Source: Planctomycetota bacterium
GTDB lineage: Bacteria; Planctomycetota; B15-G4
Length of the DNA stretch: 64,000 nt
Assembly: GCA_029259715.1 (NCBI GenBank)
Contig: JAJDEP010000016.1
Location: forward strand, 248,001 to 312,000
Reading direction: 5' to 3'
Shown here piece after piece: positions 20,083 through 29,807 of this stretch. The notes beneath the pieces are model-generated. The model did not search any database and was not told the origin of the DNA. It saw only the letters and a list, made by a program, of their open reading frames with translations. The translations under genes were made by a program, and so were the position numbers. Position 1 is the first letter of the stretch; each line of letters opens with the position of its first letter.

Positions 20083-20121
20083 GGTGATCACCAGCCCCCA
20101 ACGGCGTGATCACCAGCCCCC
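20083..20121. repeat. Direct repeat of a GTGATCAC palindrome
   Basis: GTGATCACCAGCCCCC occurs at 20084-20099 and 20106-20121, 22 bp apart, each copy centred on the perfect palindrome GTGATCAC. It lies between a candidate -10 (TACGGT, 20134-20129 minus) and the start of the FG-GAP gene, so it could be an operator, but no regulator is identified. Confidence 0.5.
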
Positions 20122-20215
20122 GAGAGGCACCGTAGATCACATCCTGGAAACTGCCTACCGAGCATGTCGGTGGGGGCGGTGAAGCCCCGATATCAGGCGC
20201 TTCCGCCCGGGGGTC

Positions 20216-20644
20216 TCAGCCGCCCTTGAGCGTCTCGTACGTCGAAGCCTCGTTGGCTGTCGGCAGGCCGCACTCGGCGTAGCCGGTGACGACCACTGTG
20301 CCCATCGGGTCGCGCTTGCCACCCCAGCCGCCCTCCACGTTGGTCAACGCGGTGTAGCCCGCGCCGGCCAACTCCTCGCACGCGTTCATCGAACGCACGC
20401 CCGCCTGGCACGACATGTAGAGGCAGGTGTCGGCCGCGTAGTGCTTCTGCATGGTCGGCAGGAAGTCGGGGTTGTGGGCCATGCCGCCGGTGGACGGGTC
20501 GAGAACAGCCCACGGCACGTTCACCGAGCCCTCGGGGTGACCCGCCTCGAACTCCGGGACGGTGCGCACGTCGATCCAGACGGCGCCGTCGCGGGCGGCC
20601 AGTTGTTCACGGGCGGCCTTGCTGTCGAGGCTCTCGATGGGCAT
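20216..20644 (-). CDS. Rhodanese-like sulfurtransferase
   Basis: A 142-residue single-domain rhodanese. The active-site loop is MSCQAGVRS with catalytic Cys79; the N-terminal WIDVRTVPEFEAGHPEGSVN is the characteristic first motif. There is no signal peptide, so it acts in the cytoplasm, probably as a persulfide carrier or thiosulfate sulfurtransferase. The ATG at 20644 has GGAG 8 bases upstream. A TATCCT (20731-20726 minus) is a candidate -10 about 80 bases upstream. The neighbouring genes do not point to a specific pathway. Confidence 0.85.
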   Translation of the reverse strand: MPIESLDSKAAREQLAARDGAVWIDVRTVPEFEAGHPEGSVNVPWAVLDPSTGGMAHNPDFLPTMQKHYAADTCLYMSCQAGVRSMNACEELAGAGYTALTNVEGGWGGKRDPMGTVVVTGYAECGLPTANEASTYETLKGG

Positions 20645-20725
20645 CGGTGGGACTCCTGCGTGCGGCGGGGTGGGCGCGGGGACCGCGGTGATCGCGGCGA
20701 CAGCGCGGGACGGATGGGTCGCGGC

Positions 20726-20731
20726 AGGATA
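20726..20731 (-). promoter_or_regulatory. -10-like hexamer TATCCT upstream of the rhodanese gene
   Basis: TATCCT on the minus strand, about 80 bases from the start codon; no convincing -35. Confidence 0.3.
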
Positions 20732-20829
20732 CCGAAGCGCGACCGCTCCTCGGGAGAATGGTCTGCGCTCGCGCCTCGGGGACCGCGCCTCAGCGAGTCC
20801 GCCCGAGCCCCGAGGCCTGTGGCCGGGCC

Positions 20830-21048
20830 TCAGGCCTCGGCTTCGCTCACCCTCGCCACCTTCTTGGCGCGGTCGCCGTTCTGCCCGGGCTCGATCTCGA
20901 ACTCGACCTTGGCGCCCTCTTCGAGGGAGCGGAAGCCTTCGCCGTCGATGTCGCTGTAGTGGACGAAGACGTCCTTCTCGCGCCCTTCGACCGTGATGAA
21001 CCCGTACCCCTTTTCATCGCTGAACCACTTCACCGAACCGACGATCAT
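20830..21048 (-). CDS. csp: Cold-shock domain protein
   Basis: A 72-residue cold-shock protein that binds single-stranded RNA or DNA. RNP1 is KGYGFI (13-18) and RNP2 is DVFVHY (26-31); GSVKWFS opens the fold. The C-terminus ends in a charged tail. The ATG at 21048 has GGGAG 7 bases upstream. A TATGGT (21128-21123 minus) could be the -10, giving a leader of about 65-70 bases, the arrangement common for csp genes. It is divergent from the esterase gene. Confidence 0.93.
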   Translation of the reverse strand: MIVGSVKWFSDEKGYGFITVEGREKDVFVHYSDIDGEGFRSLEEGAKVEFEIEPGQNGDRAKKVARVSEAEA

Positions 21049-21122
21049 CGCAGGACTCCCGAGCCTCAAAGTTGCAGGACATGGCGTCGTGACCTCGGCG
21101 GAGGCCTGCCCGACGTGACCGC

Positions 21123-21173
21123 ACCATAAGGGGGGATCGGTCATCTGGTAAGGGGTGCTCCCGCTGCTAGGCT
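21123..21173. promoter_or_regulatory. Divergent promoter region csp / esterase
   Basis: The minus strand has TATGGT at 21128-21123 for csp. The plus strand has TAGGCT at 21168-21173, followed by 7 bases and the ATG at 21181, predicting a leaderless esterase mRNA beside a leadered csp mRNA. Confidence 0.45.
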
Positions 21174-21180
21174 GTCGGCG

Positions 21181-22182
21181 ATGATCACCGGAAGCCTGCA
21201 CCGCCCCGTCATCGAGAGCGCCGCGCTGGAGGGCAACCCCCTCGGCGACCCGGCCGTCCGCGAGGTGCCCGTGTATCTCCCGCCGGACGACGTCGCGTCC
21301 GATCCCGCGGGCCTGCCGCTGGTGTTGGTGCTGGCGGGGTACACCGGCCGGGGCGAGGGCGCGACGGTGGGCACGCCGTGGGACCCGTCCTTCCCCGAGC
21401 GTTACGAAACTCTGTTGCGCGCGGGCCAGGCAGAGCCCTGTGTCTTCGTCTTCCCCGACGGCTTCACCAAGCTGGGCGGCAGCCAGTACGTGAACAGCGA
21501 GGCCTGCGGTCGCTACCGCGACCACATCGTGGGCGAGGTGGTGCCGCTCGTCGAAGAGGCCTTCGGCGTAGGCGGCTCGCGCGAGCGCCGCGGTGTGATG
21601 GGCAAGTCGTCGGGGGGCTTCGGCGCCCTGCACCTCTCGTTCGAGCACCCCGATGTCTTCTCAGCCCTGGCCAGCCACAGCGGCGACTGCGGCTTCGAGC
21701 TGTGCTTCCAGCCGGACTTCCACCACCTGCTCGCGCAGCTCGACATCCACGGCAGCGTGGAGGCCTTCGTGGCCGCCTTCGACGCGTCGCCGCGCAAGAC
21801 CGGTGCGCAGATCATGGGCCTGATGATGGTGGCCATGGCGGCCTGCTACTCGCCCGACCCCAACGAGCCCATGGGCCTGGCGCTGCCGGTCGAGATGCAC
21901 ACGGGTCGCCTGCGAAAGGACGTCTGGGAGCGCTGGATGGCCTTCGACCCGGTGATCGTGGCGGAGGAAAGGGGTGACGTCCTCAAGGACTTCGGCCTCG
22001 TCTTCATCGATGCCGGCACGCGTGACGAGTACCGCATGCAGTACGGAGCCCGGCAGCTCGCCGACGCCCTTTCCCGCAAGGGCGTGGCTGTGCAACATGA
22101 AGAGTTCGACGACGGCCACCGCGGCATCAGCTACCGCTACGACCGCTCGATCCCGCCCATGACCCGCGCGCTCAGTCCGTGA
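21181..22182 (+). CDS. Alpha/beta-hydrolase esterase family protein
   Basis: A 333-residue cytoplasmic hydrolase of the putative esterase (EstD/Fes-like) group. The nucleophile elbow is GKSSGG with Ser143; candidate acid and base are the Asp in [10 protein letters not shown] and the His in DDGHRG near the C-terminus, giving the order Ser-Asp-His of the fold. The N-terminal phrase VPVYLPPDD and the segment [16 protein letters not shown] are typical of enterochelin-esterase-like proteins. No signal peptide is present. The substrate is unknown. It lies just upstream of, and on the same strand as, the molybdenum hydroxylase genes, with a gap of 49 bp. Confidence 0.8.
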   Translation: MITGSLHRPVIESAALEGNPLGDPAVREVPVYLPPDDVASDPAGLPLVLVLAGYTGRGEGATVGTPWDPSFPERYETLLRAGQAEPCVFVFPDGFTKLGGSQYVNSEACGRYRDHIVGEVVPLVEEAFGVGGSRERRGVMGKSSGGFGALHLSFEHPDVFSALASHSGDCGFELCFQPDFHHLLAQLDIHGSVEAFVAAFDASPRKTGAQIMGLMMVAMAACYSPDPNEPMGLALPVEMHTGRLRKDVWERWMAFDPVIVAEERGDVLKDFGLVFIDAGTRDEYRMQYGARQLADALSRKGVAVQHEEFDDGHRGISYRYDRSIPPMTRALSP

Positions 22183-22231
22183 TGGACGCCGCCCGCTTGA
22201 ACGACTTGCCTGCTCGAGCTCAGACCAACAC

Positions 22232-22776
<545 letters not shown>

Positions 22777-22777
<1 letters not shown>

Positions 22778-25158
22778 TGGCCGGCGGCATCGAGCGCAAG
22801 TCCATCAACCGCACCCACGGCCCGGACGCGCCCCACGGCGAGTTCCACCGGGTGGGCAAGCGCGCGCGCAAGGTCGACGGCATCGGCAAGGCCACGGGCC
22901 AGGCGGTGTACGCCGACGACATCCAACTGCCGGGCATGCTCCACGCCAAGACCCTGCGCAGCCCGCACCCGCACGCGCGCATCGTTTCCATCGACACGAG
23001 CAAGGCGGAGGCGCTGCCGGGCGTGCACGGCGTCATCACCGGCGCCGACATGCCCACCAAGTACGGCGTGATCCCCTGGACCCCCGACGAGAACGCCCTG
23101 GCCGTCGACCGGGTGCGCTTCGTGGGCGACGAGGTGGCCGCCGTCGCCGCCGTCGACGAGGACACGGCCAACGCCGCGCTGCGCCTCATCGAGGTCGAGT
23201 ACGAGGTGCTGCATCCCTACCTCGATCCCAAGGAGTCGCTGGAGCGTCACGATCCGGCGATCCACGAGGGCAACAAGAAGGGCAACATCTCGAAGCACGT
23301 CGAGCTCGAGTTCGGCGACGTGGCGGCGGCGCTGGCCAGCTCGGCCCACGTCATCGAGGACGACTACGCCTTCCACGGCACGGCCCACGCGCCCATCGAG
23401 CCGCACTGTGCCGTCGCACAGGCCGGTCACGATGGCGTGCTGACCCTGTGGTCGTCGACGCAGATCCCGCACTACGTGCATCGGGCCCTGGCGAAGGTGC
23501 TCGACATCGAGGCCCACCGCATCCGCGTGATCCAGCCGCACCTGGGCGGCGCGTTCGGCGGCAAGAGCGACCCGTTCTACTTCGAGTTTTGTGCTTGCCT
23601 GCTCGCCATGAGAACGGGCCGCCCGGTGAAGTTCCTGCTCACGCGGGAGGAGACCTTCTACACGCACCGCGGCCGCCACCCCATGGACATGCACTTCAAG
23701 ACCGGGTGCGACGCCGACGGCAAGATCACCGCGGTCGACAGCAAGATCCTCATCGACGGCGGCAGCTACTCGAGCTTCGGGCTCGTCACGACCTACTACG
23801 CCGGGCAACTGCTCTGCGGGCCGTGCCACTTCCCGACCTACCGCTTCGACTCCACGCGGGTGTTCACCAACAAGCCGCCCTGCGGACCCAAGCGCGGGCA
23901 CGGCTCGGTGCAGCCCCGCTTCGCCCTCGAGATCCAGCTCGACCGGCTGGCGACGAAGGTCGGCCTCGACCCCATCGAGTTCCGGCGCCGCAACTTCCAG
24001 GGCAGCAACGTCGAGACGGTCAACGGGCAGACGGTCACGTCCAACGGTTTCGTGGAGTGCCTCGACACCATCGAGACGGCGTCGGGCTGGAAGGACAAGC
24101 GGGGGAAGCTGCCTCGCGGGCGGGGCATCGGCATGGCCGGGTCGATGTACATCTCGGGCACCAACTACGCCGTGTATCCCAACGACATGCCCCAGGCGGG
24201 CATCGTGGTGAAGCTCGATCGTTCGGGTCTCGCCATGGTCTACACGGGCACATCCGACATCGGCCAGGGCAGCAGCTCGGTCATGGCCACCATCGTGGCC
24301 GAGGAGCTGGGCCTGCGCATGGACCAGGTACGCGTGGTGGCCGCCGACACCGACCTCACGCCCGTCGACCTCGGCGCCTACTCCTCGCGCATCACGCTCA
24401 TGGCCGGCAACGCGGCCGTCGACGCCTCGCGCAAGCTGCGCAAGCAGGTGCAGGAGGCGGTGGGCGAGCACCTCGACGTGCCGGCCGGCCGCGTGATCCT
24501 GGCCGACGGCTGGGCCTTCGACGCGCAGGACGGCGACAAGCGCATCCCGTCGCGGGAGGCCTTCGAGCTGGCCGAGTCCAAGTTCGAGACGCTGGCCGCG
24601 GCGGGCAGCTACAACACGCCCGAGCGCGGCGGCGACTACCGCGGCGGCACCATCGGCGCCTCGCCCGCCTACTCGTTCACGGCCCACGCGGCCGAGGTGG
24701 AGGTCGACTTCGAGACCGGCGAGATCCACGTCGAGAAGGTCTGGATCGCCCACGACTGCGGCCGGGCCATCAGCCCGGTGCAGGTGGAGGGGCAGATCGA
24801 GGGCAGCACCTACATGGGCGTGGCCGAGGTCGCGTTGGAGGACCACGCCGTGTTCGACGACCCGGCCCACCCCGAGGCGGGGTTGCACATGCGGCCGTCG
24901 CTGCTCGAGTACACGATCCCCACGTCGGTCGACACGCCGGAGCTCGAGGCCCACATCATCGAGTCCATCGATCCCGAGGGGCCCTACGGCGCCAAGGAGG
25001 CGGGGGAGGGTCCGCTGCACGGCAGCCTGCCCGCCGTCGCCAACGCCATCTACGACGCCACCGGCGTGTGGATGACCAAGCTGCCCTTCACGCCGGGCAA
25101 GGTGCTCGCCGCGCTGCGCGCCCACGAGTCCGGCACGCCGACGGGCGAGGAGGCCTGA
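22777..25158 (+). CDS. hcrA: Molybdenum hydroxylase catalytic subunit (4-hydroxybenzoyl-CoA reductase alpha-like)
   Basis: The 793-residue molybdopterin-binding subunit of a xanthine-oxidase-family enzyme. The N-terminal aldehyde oxidase domain (DGIGKATGQAVYADDI) is followed by the cofactor-binding domain with HLGGAFGGKSD, DIGQGSSS and, near residue 740, KEAGEGP, whose Glu is the active-site base in this family. The length fits the HcrA subunit (about 770). It is translationally coupled to the small subunit by a TGATG overlap and is followed after one base by the FAD subunit. The substrate is inferred, not shown; the alpha subunit alone could be annotated only as a xanthine dehydrogenase-family protein. 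Confidence 0.88.
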
Positions 25159-25159
25159 C

Positions 25160-26185
25160 GTGCTGCGCCTCCCGGCCTTCGCCTACTCGTCGCCCAAGTC
25201 CCTCGAGGCGGTGCTCGCCACGCTGGCCGAGCAGCCGGGCCGCGCGCGCCTCATCGCCGGCGGCACCGACCTGCTGCCCAACCTCAAGCACGGCATCGAG
25301 GAGGCCGGGCTGGTGGTCTCGCTCAAGCACGTGCCCGGACTCGACGGCGTGGAAGAGCAGAGCGACGGCTCGCTGCGACTCGGCGCCATGCTCACCCTCG
25401 AGGACCTGGCCAACCACGACGTCGTGCGCGCCCGCTACCCGGCCCTCGCGTCGGCAGCCGGACAGATCGCCGGCCCGCACCACCGCCGCATGGGCACCCT
25501 CGGCGGCAACGTCTGCCTCAACACCCGCTGCGTCTACATCAACCAGACCCACTTCTGGCGCGAGTCCCTGGGCTACTGCCTCAAGAAGGACGGCAGCGCC
25601 TGCCACGTGGTCAAGCGCGGGAAGCGCTGCGTGGCCGCCGCGAGCAACGACACGGCGCCCGTGCTCACCACCTTGGGCGCGCGCCTCGTCATCGCCAGCG
25701 CGGCGCGGGGCGAGCGGGAGATCGACGTCGGCGATTTTTACACCCAGGACGGCGTGTTCAACAAGGACCTGCAGCCCGACGAGATGCTCACCCACGTCAT
25801 CGTCCCGCCGCCGGCCAAGGGCCTGCACTCGGCCTACGGCAAGCTCCGCCCGCGCGACTCCATCGACTTCCCGCGCCTGAGCGTGGCCGTGGCCTTTGTG
25901 CTGAAGGGCGGCGCCGGCACGGCCGCCGACCCGGGCAAGGTGCACGACCTGCACATCGTCGTCTCGGCCCTGGCGTCGACGCCGGTCAAGCTGCGCAAGG
26001 TCGACGAGCTCGCCGAAGGCCGCACTGCCGACGAGACCCTGTTCGAGGAGATCGCAGCGGCGGCCTACAAGCAGTGCCACCCGCTGACGAGCATCGACGG
26101 CGACCCGGCCTACCGGCGCGACATGGTGCCGGTCTACGTCAAACGCGCGTTGCGGGACGCCCTGGCGAGCGGCGCTTCAGCCTGA
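25160..26185 (+). CDS. hcrB: FAD-binding subunit with [4Fe-4S] insert (4-hydroxybenzoyl-CoA reductase beta-like)
   Basis: A 341-residue FAD-binding subunit (FAD motifs AGGTDLLP and MGTLGGNVCL). Between the two FAD motifs and the rest of the domain is an insert of about 40 residues with Cys124, Cys140, Cys148 and Cys157. Their spacing equals that of the four ligands of the extra [4Fe-4S] cluster in HcrB of 4-hydroxybenzoyl-CoA reductase (from memory 122, 138, 146, 155). That cluster is the hallmark separating this enzyme from ordinary xanthine dehydrogenases, and it allows low-potential electrons to reduce the aromatic ring by removing the phenolic hydroxyl. The start is GTG 25160 with GAGGAGG upstream. 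Confidence 0.85.
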   Translation: MLRLPAFAYSSPKSLEAVLATLAEQPGRARLIAGGTDLLPNLKHGIEEAGLVVSLKHVPGLDGVEEQSDGSLRLGAMLTLEDLANHDVVRARYPALASAAGQIAGPHHRRMGTLGGNVCLNTRCVYINQTHFWRESLGYCLKKDGSACHVVKRGKRCVAAASNDTAPVLTTLGARLVIASAARGEREIDVGDFYTQDGVFNKDLQPDEMLTHVIVPPPAKGLHSAYGKLRPRDSIDFPRLSVAVAFVLKGGAGTAADPGKVHDLHIVVSALASTPVKLRKVDELAEGRTADETLFEEIAAAAYKQCHPLTSIDGDPAYRRDMVPVYVKRALRDALASGASA

Positions 26186-26221
26186 CGACGGTGAGGGCGT
26201 GGTGGTTCGGGGGGCTCGTCG

Positions 26222-26240
26222 CTCCTCGGGCAGTCCTCGC
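26222..26240 (+). repeat. Fragment of the 88-bp core element
   Basis: CTCCTCGGGCAGTCCTCGC equals the first 19 bases of the core at 57877, in the same orientation, and is inverted relative to the full copy 94 bp further on. The neighbouring sequence does not match the element, so this looks like a truncated copy. Confidence 0.7.
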
Positions 26241-26308
26241 AAACGTTGGGCGTGGCGCCCTCGAACCTCAGTTCCAACCCCCACCCGACACTTCGGCGTG
26301 ACGACGTT

Positions 26309-26448
26309 GTCGAGATCCTCGGGGGGGCCTGTCGAGCCGAGATTCCGCAGCGAGCACGGATCCCGAGGTCGGCCCGTCGGCCGATCTCGGGATGCGCGCG
26401 CAAGCGAGGACTGCCCGAGGAGCGACAGGCCCCCCCGAGGATCTCGAC
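26309..26448 (-). repeat. Palindromic element, copy A (88-bp core with 26-bp arms)
   Basis: The arms 26309-26334 and 26423-26448 are perfect inverted repeats of each other (26 bp; left arm begins GTCGAGATCCTCGGGGGGGC). The 88-bp core 26335-26422 matches the reverse complement of 57877-57964 at 86 positions; the two differences lie in the apical loop. The core has its own hairpin, ATCCCGAG...CTCGGGAT, with 15-bp arms and one G-T pair. It lies between the convergent genes hcrB and ada. No coding potential is believable here. Confidence 0.85.
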
Positions 26449-26483
26449 TCCCCCGTCCCCGCTGAAAGCGTCACCCCGTCGCG

Positions 26484-27566
26484 TCAGACCTGCGCTTCGA
26501 TGTCGAGCAGCCGCTGCTTGCGCCACAACCCGCCGCCGTACCCGGTGAGCTTGCCATCCGCCCCGATGACCCGGTGGCACGGGATCAGGATGGCGATGCG
26601 GTTGTCGCCGTTGGCGCGGGCCACTGCGCGGGTGGCGGTGGGGCGGCCGATGGCGGCGGCGAGTTGGGCGTAGCTGCGCGTCTCACCGCAGGGGATGCGC
26701 TGGAGTTCAGCCCAGACCTGCTCCTGGAAGGGCGTGCCCGGCGCGCGCAGGGGCAGGTCGAAGTCGGTGCGCGCTCCCGCGAAGTACTCGTCGAGCTGGA
26801 TCGTGAGGCGGAGCAGGGGTTCGTTCTCGCCGGGGGCGAAGACGGCGTCGAGGCGCTTGGCGAGTCGTTCGCACTGGGTGGCGAGCTGGCGGCGGTCGGC
26901 GAACTCGAGCAGGCACACGGCGTCGTCGGTGGCCGCGGCCACGAGGGGCCCCAGGGGTGAGGCCAGGCGCGTCACCGTGACGAGGGTGCGGTGGCTGCGA
27001 TGGGTGGGGGAGCCGCCGGCGAATTTGGCGAAGGCCTCGCCGAAGCCGCTGAGCGACTCGTAGCCGGCGTCGAAGGCCGTGCCGGTCACGCCGGCGCCGC
27101 GCTGGAGATGGCCGAGGGCGGCGCCCAACCGCCGGGCCCGGCTGTAGCCGTGGAAGGTCAGCCCGTGATGGACCTTGAACCAGCGCCGCACCCGCACCGG
27201 GTCGACGCCGAAGGCCCGCAGGTCACGGTCGCGCCAGCGGCGGGTCGGGTCGGCCTCCACCGCGTCGAGCAGGGGGGCCAGCCACTCGGGGGTGTCACCA
27301 GCGGCGCGCAGGGGGCGGCAGCGGCGGCAGGGCCGATAGCCGGCGTTGAGGGCGTCCCGGGGCGAGGGGCAGAATTCGACGTTCTCCGGCCGGGGCTGGC
27401 GGGCCGGGCATCCGGGCCGGCAGAAGATGCCGGTGGTCTTCACGCAGGTGATGAAGATGCCCTCGTAGGCGCCGTCGCGGCGGGCCAGGGCGTCCAGCAT
27501 CTCGGCGCGGCTCGGCAGCTCTCGCGACGGCGGAGCCGGCGGGGTGGTCGGCGGGACAGCGCTCAT
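26484..27566 (-). CDS. ada: Ada-type methylated-DNA repair protein and transcription activator
   Basis: A 360-residue protein with three parts. Residues 20-90 are the Ada zinc domain, with Cys49, Cys53, Cys80 and Cys83 in the same spacing as E. coli Ada Cys38, 42, 69, 72; one of these accepts methyl from phosphotriesters. An AraC-type helix-turn-helix follows (about 110-190). The C-terminal domain is O6-methylguanine-DNA methyltransferase with IPCHRVIG, acceptor Cys330. The protein removes alkyl groups from DNA and, once methylated, should activate the adaptive response. The ATG at 27566 is preceded by GATTCT ending 6 bases before it, close to the leaderless pattern. Confidence 0.93.
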   Translation of the reverse strand: MSAVPPTTPPAPPSRELPSRAEMLDALARRDGAYEGIFITCVKTTGIFCRPGCPARQPRPENVEFCPSPRDALNAGYRPCRRCRPLRAAGDTPEWLAPLLDAVEADPTRRWRDRDLRAFGVDPVRVRRWFKVHHGLTFHGYSRARRLGAALGHLQRGAGVTGTAFDAGYESLSGFGEAFAKFAGGSPTHRSHRTLVTVTRLASPLGPLVAAATDDAVCLLEFADRRQLATQCERLAKRLDAVFAPGENEPLLRLTIQLDEYFAGARTDFDLPLRAPGTPFQEQVWAELQRIPCGETRSYAQLAAAIGRPTATRAVARANGDNRIAILIPCHRVIGADGKLTGYGGGLWRKQRLLDIEAQV

Positions 27567-27679
27567 GGCCCGAGAATCGCCCTCTCCGGTCAGGCCCGCC
27601 ACCGGAAACCGGACATCGAATCCACCTCGGCCGCAGCCACGACCGTCCGGGCGAGAACCCTCAGGGAGACCGCCCTTCC

Positions 27680-27708
27680 TTGCCGATGCTCGGGGGGCTG
27701 GGTATTCT
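27680..27708 (+). promoter_or_regulatory. Sigma-70-like promoter of the carbamoyltransferase cluster
   Basis: TTGCCG (27680-27685), a 17-base spacer and TATTCT (27703-27708). The mRNA would have a leader of about 70 bases before the small membrane protein at 27785. Confidence 0.6.
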
Positions 27709-27784
27709 TCGCCCCCTGCGCCCGACGCCTCCGGACAGAACAACGTCCGGTCTCCTCGCCCCCTCGAGCCCCCGCCGTTCGCCG

Positions 27785-27997
27785 ATGTTCCAGCCCGTCC
27801 TCGCCTTCCTCGAGCGTTTCGGCAACGTCGTCGGTCGAACGATCCTCTCGATCATCTACTGGGTGGCGCTGACCCCGGTGGCGATCTTCTACAAGATGCT
27901 GGCCGACCCGTTGCTGACCAAGTCGCCGCCCGCGAGCACCTATCGCGAGTGGAGCCAGGTCAACGACACCCTCGAAGACGCCCACCAGCAGGACTGA
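27785..27997 (+). CDS. Small membrane protein preceding the carbamoyltransferase
   Basis: A 70-residue protein with one hydrophobic segment (about residues 17-40, VGRTILSIIYWVALTPVAIF) and a polar C-terminal tail. Similar small proteins lie beside NodU-type carbamoyltransferases, where they resemble the C-terminal part of SxtJ; this likeness is judged by eye and only moderately sure. It is first in the cluster, 13 bases before the carbamoyltransferase, and has a good promoter upstream. Role: probably a membrane partner of the carbamoyltransferase system (inference). Confidence 0.7.
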   Translation: MFQPVLAFLERFGNVVGRTILSIIYWVALTPVAIFYKMLADPLLTKSPPASTYREWSQVNDTLEDAHQQD

Positions 27998-28010
27998 TCG
28001 GACGAACGCG

Positions 28011-29807
28011 ATGTACATCCTCGGGCTCTCCTTCTACTACCACGACGGCTCGGCCGCCCTGATCAAGGACGGCGTGGTCGTCGCAGCGGGTGAGGAAGAG
28101 CGCTTCTCGCGCCGCAAGCACGACCCGGGCTACCCCGAGCGGGCGATCCAGTTCTGCCTCGACCACGAGGGCATCACCATCGACGACGTCGAGTACGTCG
28201 TCTTCTACGAGAAGCCCTTCGTGAAGTTCGAGCGGCTGCTGATCACGCACCTCGCCACCTTCCCGCGGTCGATGAAGGTCTTCCGCGAGTCCATGCTCGC
28301 CTGGATGCAGAAGAAGCTCTGGGTCAAGAGCCACATTCTCGAGAAGCTCAAGATCCCGAAGAGCAAACTGCTCTTCGCCGACCACCACATGAGCCACGCG
28401 GCGGCGGCCTTCTACAGCTCGCCCTTCGACAACGCCTCCATCCTGACGCTGGACGGCGCCGGCGAGTGGACCACGTCGGTGCAGGCGGTGGGCAAGGACA
28501 CGAGCATCGACATCCGCCGCGAGATGCGCTTCCCGCACTCGGTGGGGCTGCTCTACTCGTCGTTCACGGCCTACTGCGGCTTCGAGGTGAACGAGGGCGA
28601 ATACAAGCTCATGGGCATGGCGCCCTACGGCGAGCCCAAGTACGTCGACCGCATCAAGAAGATGATCCGCATCAACGACGACGGATCGCTGTGGCAGGAC
28701 ATGAAGTACTTCGCCTACCACTTCTCGGCGTCGAACAGCTTCACCCCGGCCTTCGAAGAGGTCATGGGGCGGCCCGCGCGCGACCCGGCCCTCGGCGACA
28801 AGAGCCTCGATCCGTTCTATTGCGACGTGGCCATGTCGATTCAGCGCGTCACCGAGGAGATCGTGCTGAAGATGGCCGATCACCTGGTCAAGGAGACGGG
28901 CATCACCGAGCTGTGCATGGCCGGCGGTGTGGCGCTCAACTCGGTGGCCAACGCCAAGATCATCGACAACACCGCGGTGACCGACCTCTACGTGCACCCG
29001 GCCGCCGGCGACGACGGCTGCGCGGTGGGCGCGGCCCTGTGGGCCTACCACCACCTGCTCGGCAAGCCCCGCACCGGCCCCATGCGCCACGCCTACCTCG
29101 GCACCGAATACAACGACGCGCAGATCGAGGAATTCCTCACCACCAACGACATCGCCTTCGAGAAGATCGAGGACGACGAGGCCTTCCTCGAGCGCGTCGC
29201 CCAGGACCTGGTCGACGGCAACGTGGGCGGTTGGTTCCGCGGCCGCTTCGAGTGGGGCCCGCGCTCCCTCGGCAGCCGCTCGATCATCGCCGACTGCCGC
29301 AAGGAAGAGATGAAGGAGAAGGTCAACGCGAAGATCAAGTTCCGCGAGGCCTTCCGCCCCTTCGCGCCCAGCGTGCTGCAGGAGCGCAGCAACGAATGGT
29401 TCGAGATGCCCAACAACGGCGTGGGCGAGATGTGGCCCGCGCGCTTCATGCTCTACGTGGTGCCGGTGCGTGAGGAGAAGCGGGTCGAGATCCCGGCCAT
29501 CACCCACGTCGACGGCTCGGGTCGTCTGCAGACGGTGGTGAAGGAGTTCAACCCCGCCTACCACCGCATGATCGAGCTCTTCGCCGAGAAGACCGGCGTG
29601 CCCGTGATCCTCAACACGTCCTTCAACCTGAAGGGCGAGCCCATCGTCGAGACGCCGGCCCAGGCCTTCAACACCTTCAGCCGCAGCGAGATGGACGTGC
29701 TCTACCTGCGCAACTACATCGTGCAGAAGGACGCCAAGAAGATCATCGACAGCACGCCGTTCATGCTGCGGCCCGAGGGCGACCGGGTGGCGGAGATGGT
29801 GTCGTGA
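28011..29807 (+). CDS. NodU/CmcH-family carbamoyltransferase
   Basis: A 598-residue cytoplasmic enzyme that transfers a carbamoyl group from carbamoyl phosphate, through a carbamoyl-adenylate, to a hydroxyl of a sugar or other metabolite. The N-terminal ASKHA-type domain starts MYILGLSFYYHDGSAALI and includes the metal-site segment DHHMSHAAAAFY and the nucleotide loop TLDGAGEW; the C-terminal YrdC-like domain has GWFRGRFEWGPRSLGSRSI and FRPFAPSVL. The length is normal for the family. It sits between the small membrane protein and a DUF5989-ended membrane protein, an arrangement common to such loci; the acceptor is unknown. Confidence 0.92.
   Translation: MYILGLSFYYHDGSAALIKDGVVVAAGEEERFSRRKHDPGYPERAIQFCLDHEGITIDDVEYVVFYEKPFVKFERLLITHLATFPRSMKVFRESMLAWMQKKLWVKSHILEKLKIPKSKLLFADHHMSHAAAAFYSSPFDNASILTLDGAGEWTTSVQAVGKDTSIDIRREMRFPHSVGLLYSSFTAYCGFEVNEGEYKLMGMAPYGEPKYVDRIKKMIRINDDGSLWQDMKYFAYHFSASNSFTPAFEEVMGRPARDPALGDKSLDPFYCDVAMSIQRVTEEIVLKMADHLVKETGITELCMAGGVALNSVANAKIIDNTAVTDLYVHPAAGDDGCAVGAALWAYHHLLGKPRTGPMRHAYLGTEYNDAQIEEFLTTNDIAFEKIEDDEAFLERVAQDLVDGNVGGWFRGRFEWGPRSLGSRSIIADCRKEEMKEKVNAKIKFREAFRPFAPSVLQERSNEWFEMPNNGVGEMWPARFMLYVVPVREEKRVEIPAITHVDGSGRLQTVVKEFNPAYHRMIELFAEKTGVPVILNTSFNLKGEPIVETPAQAFNTFSRSEMDVLYLRNYIVQKDAKKIIDSTPFMLRPEGDRVAEMVS

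Noticed and set aside
26186..26483. Short open frames around the palindromic element copy A
   Set aside because: The same frames appear around copy B because the DNA repeats; they lack ribosome-binding sites and are explained by the palindrome.
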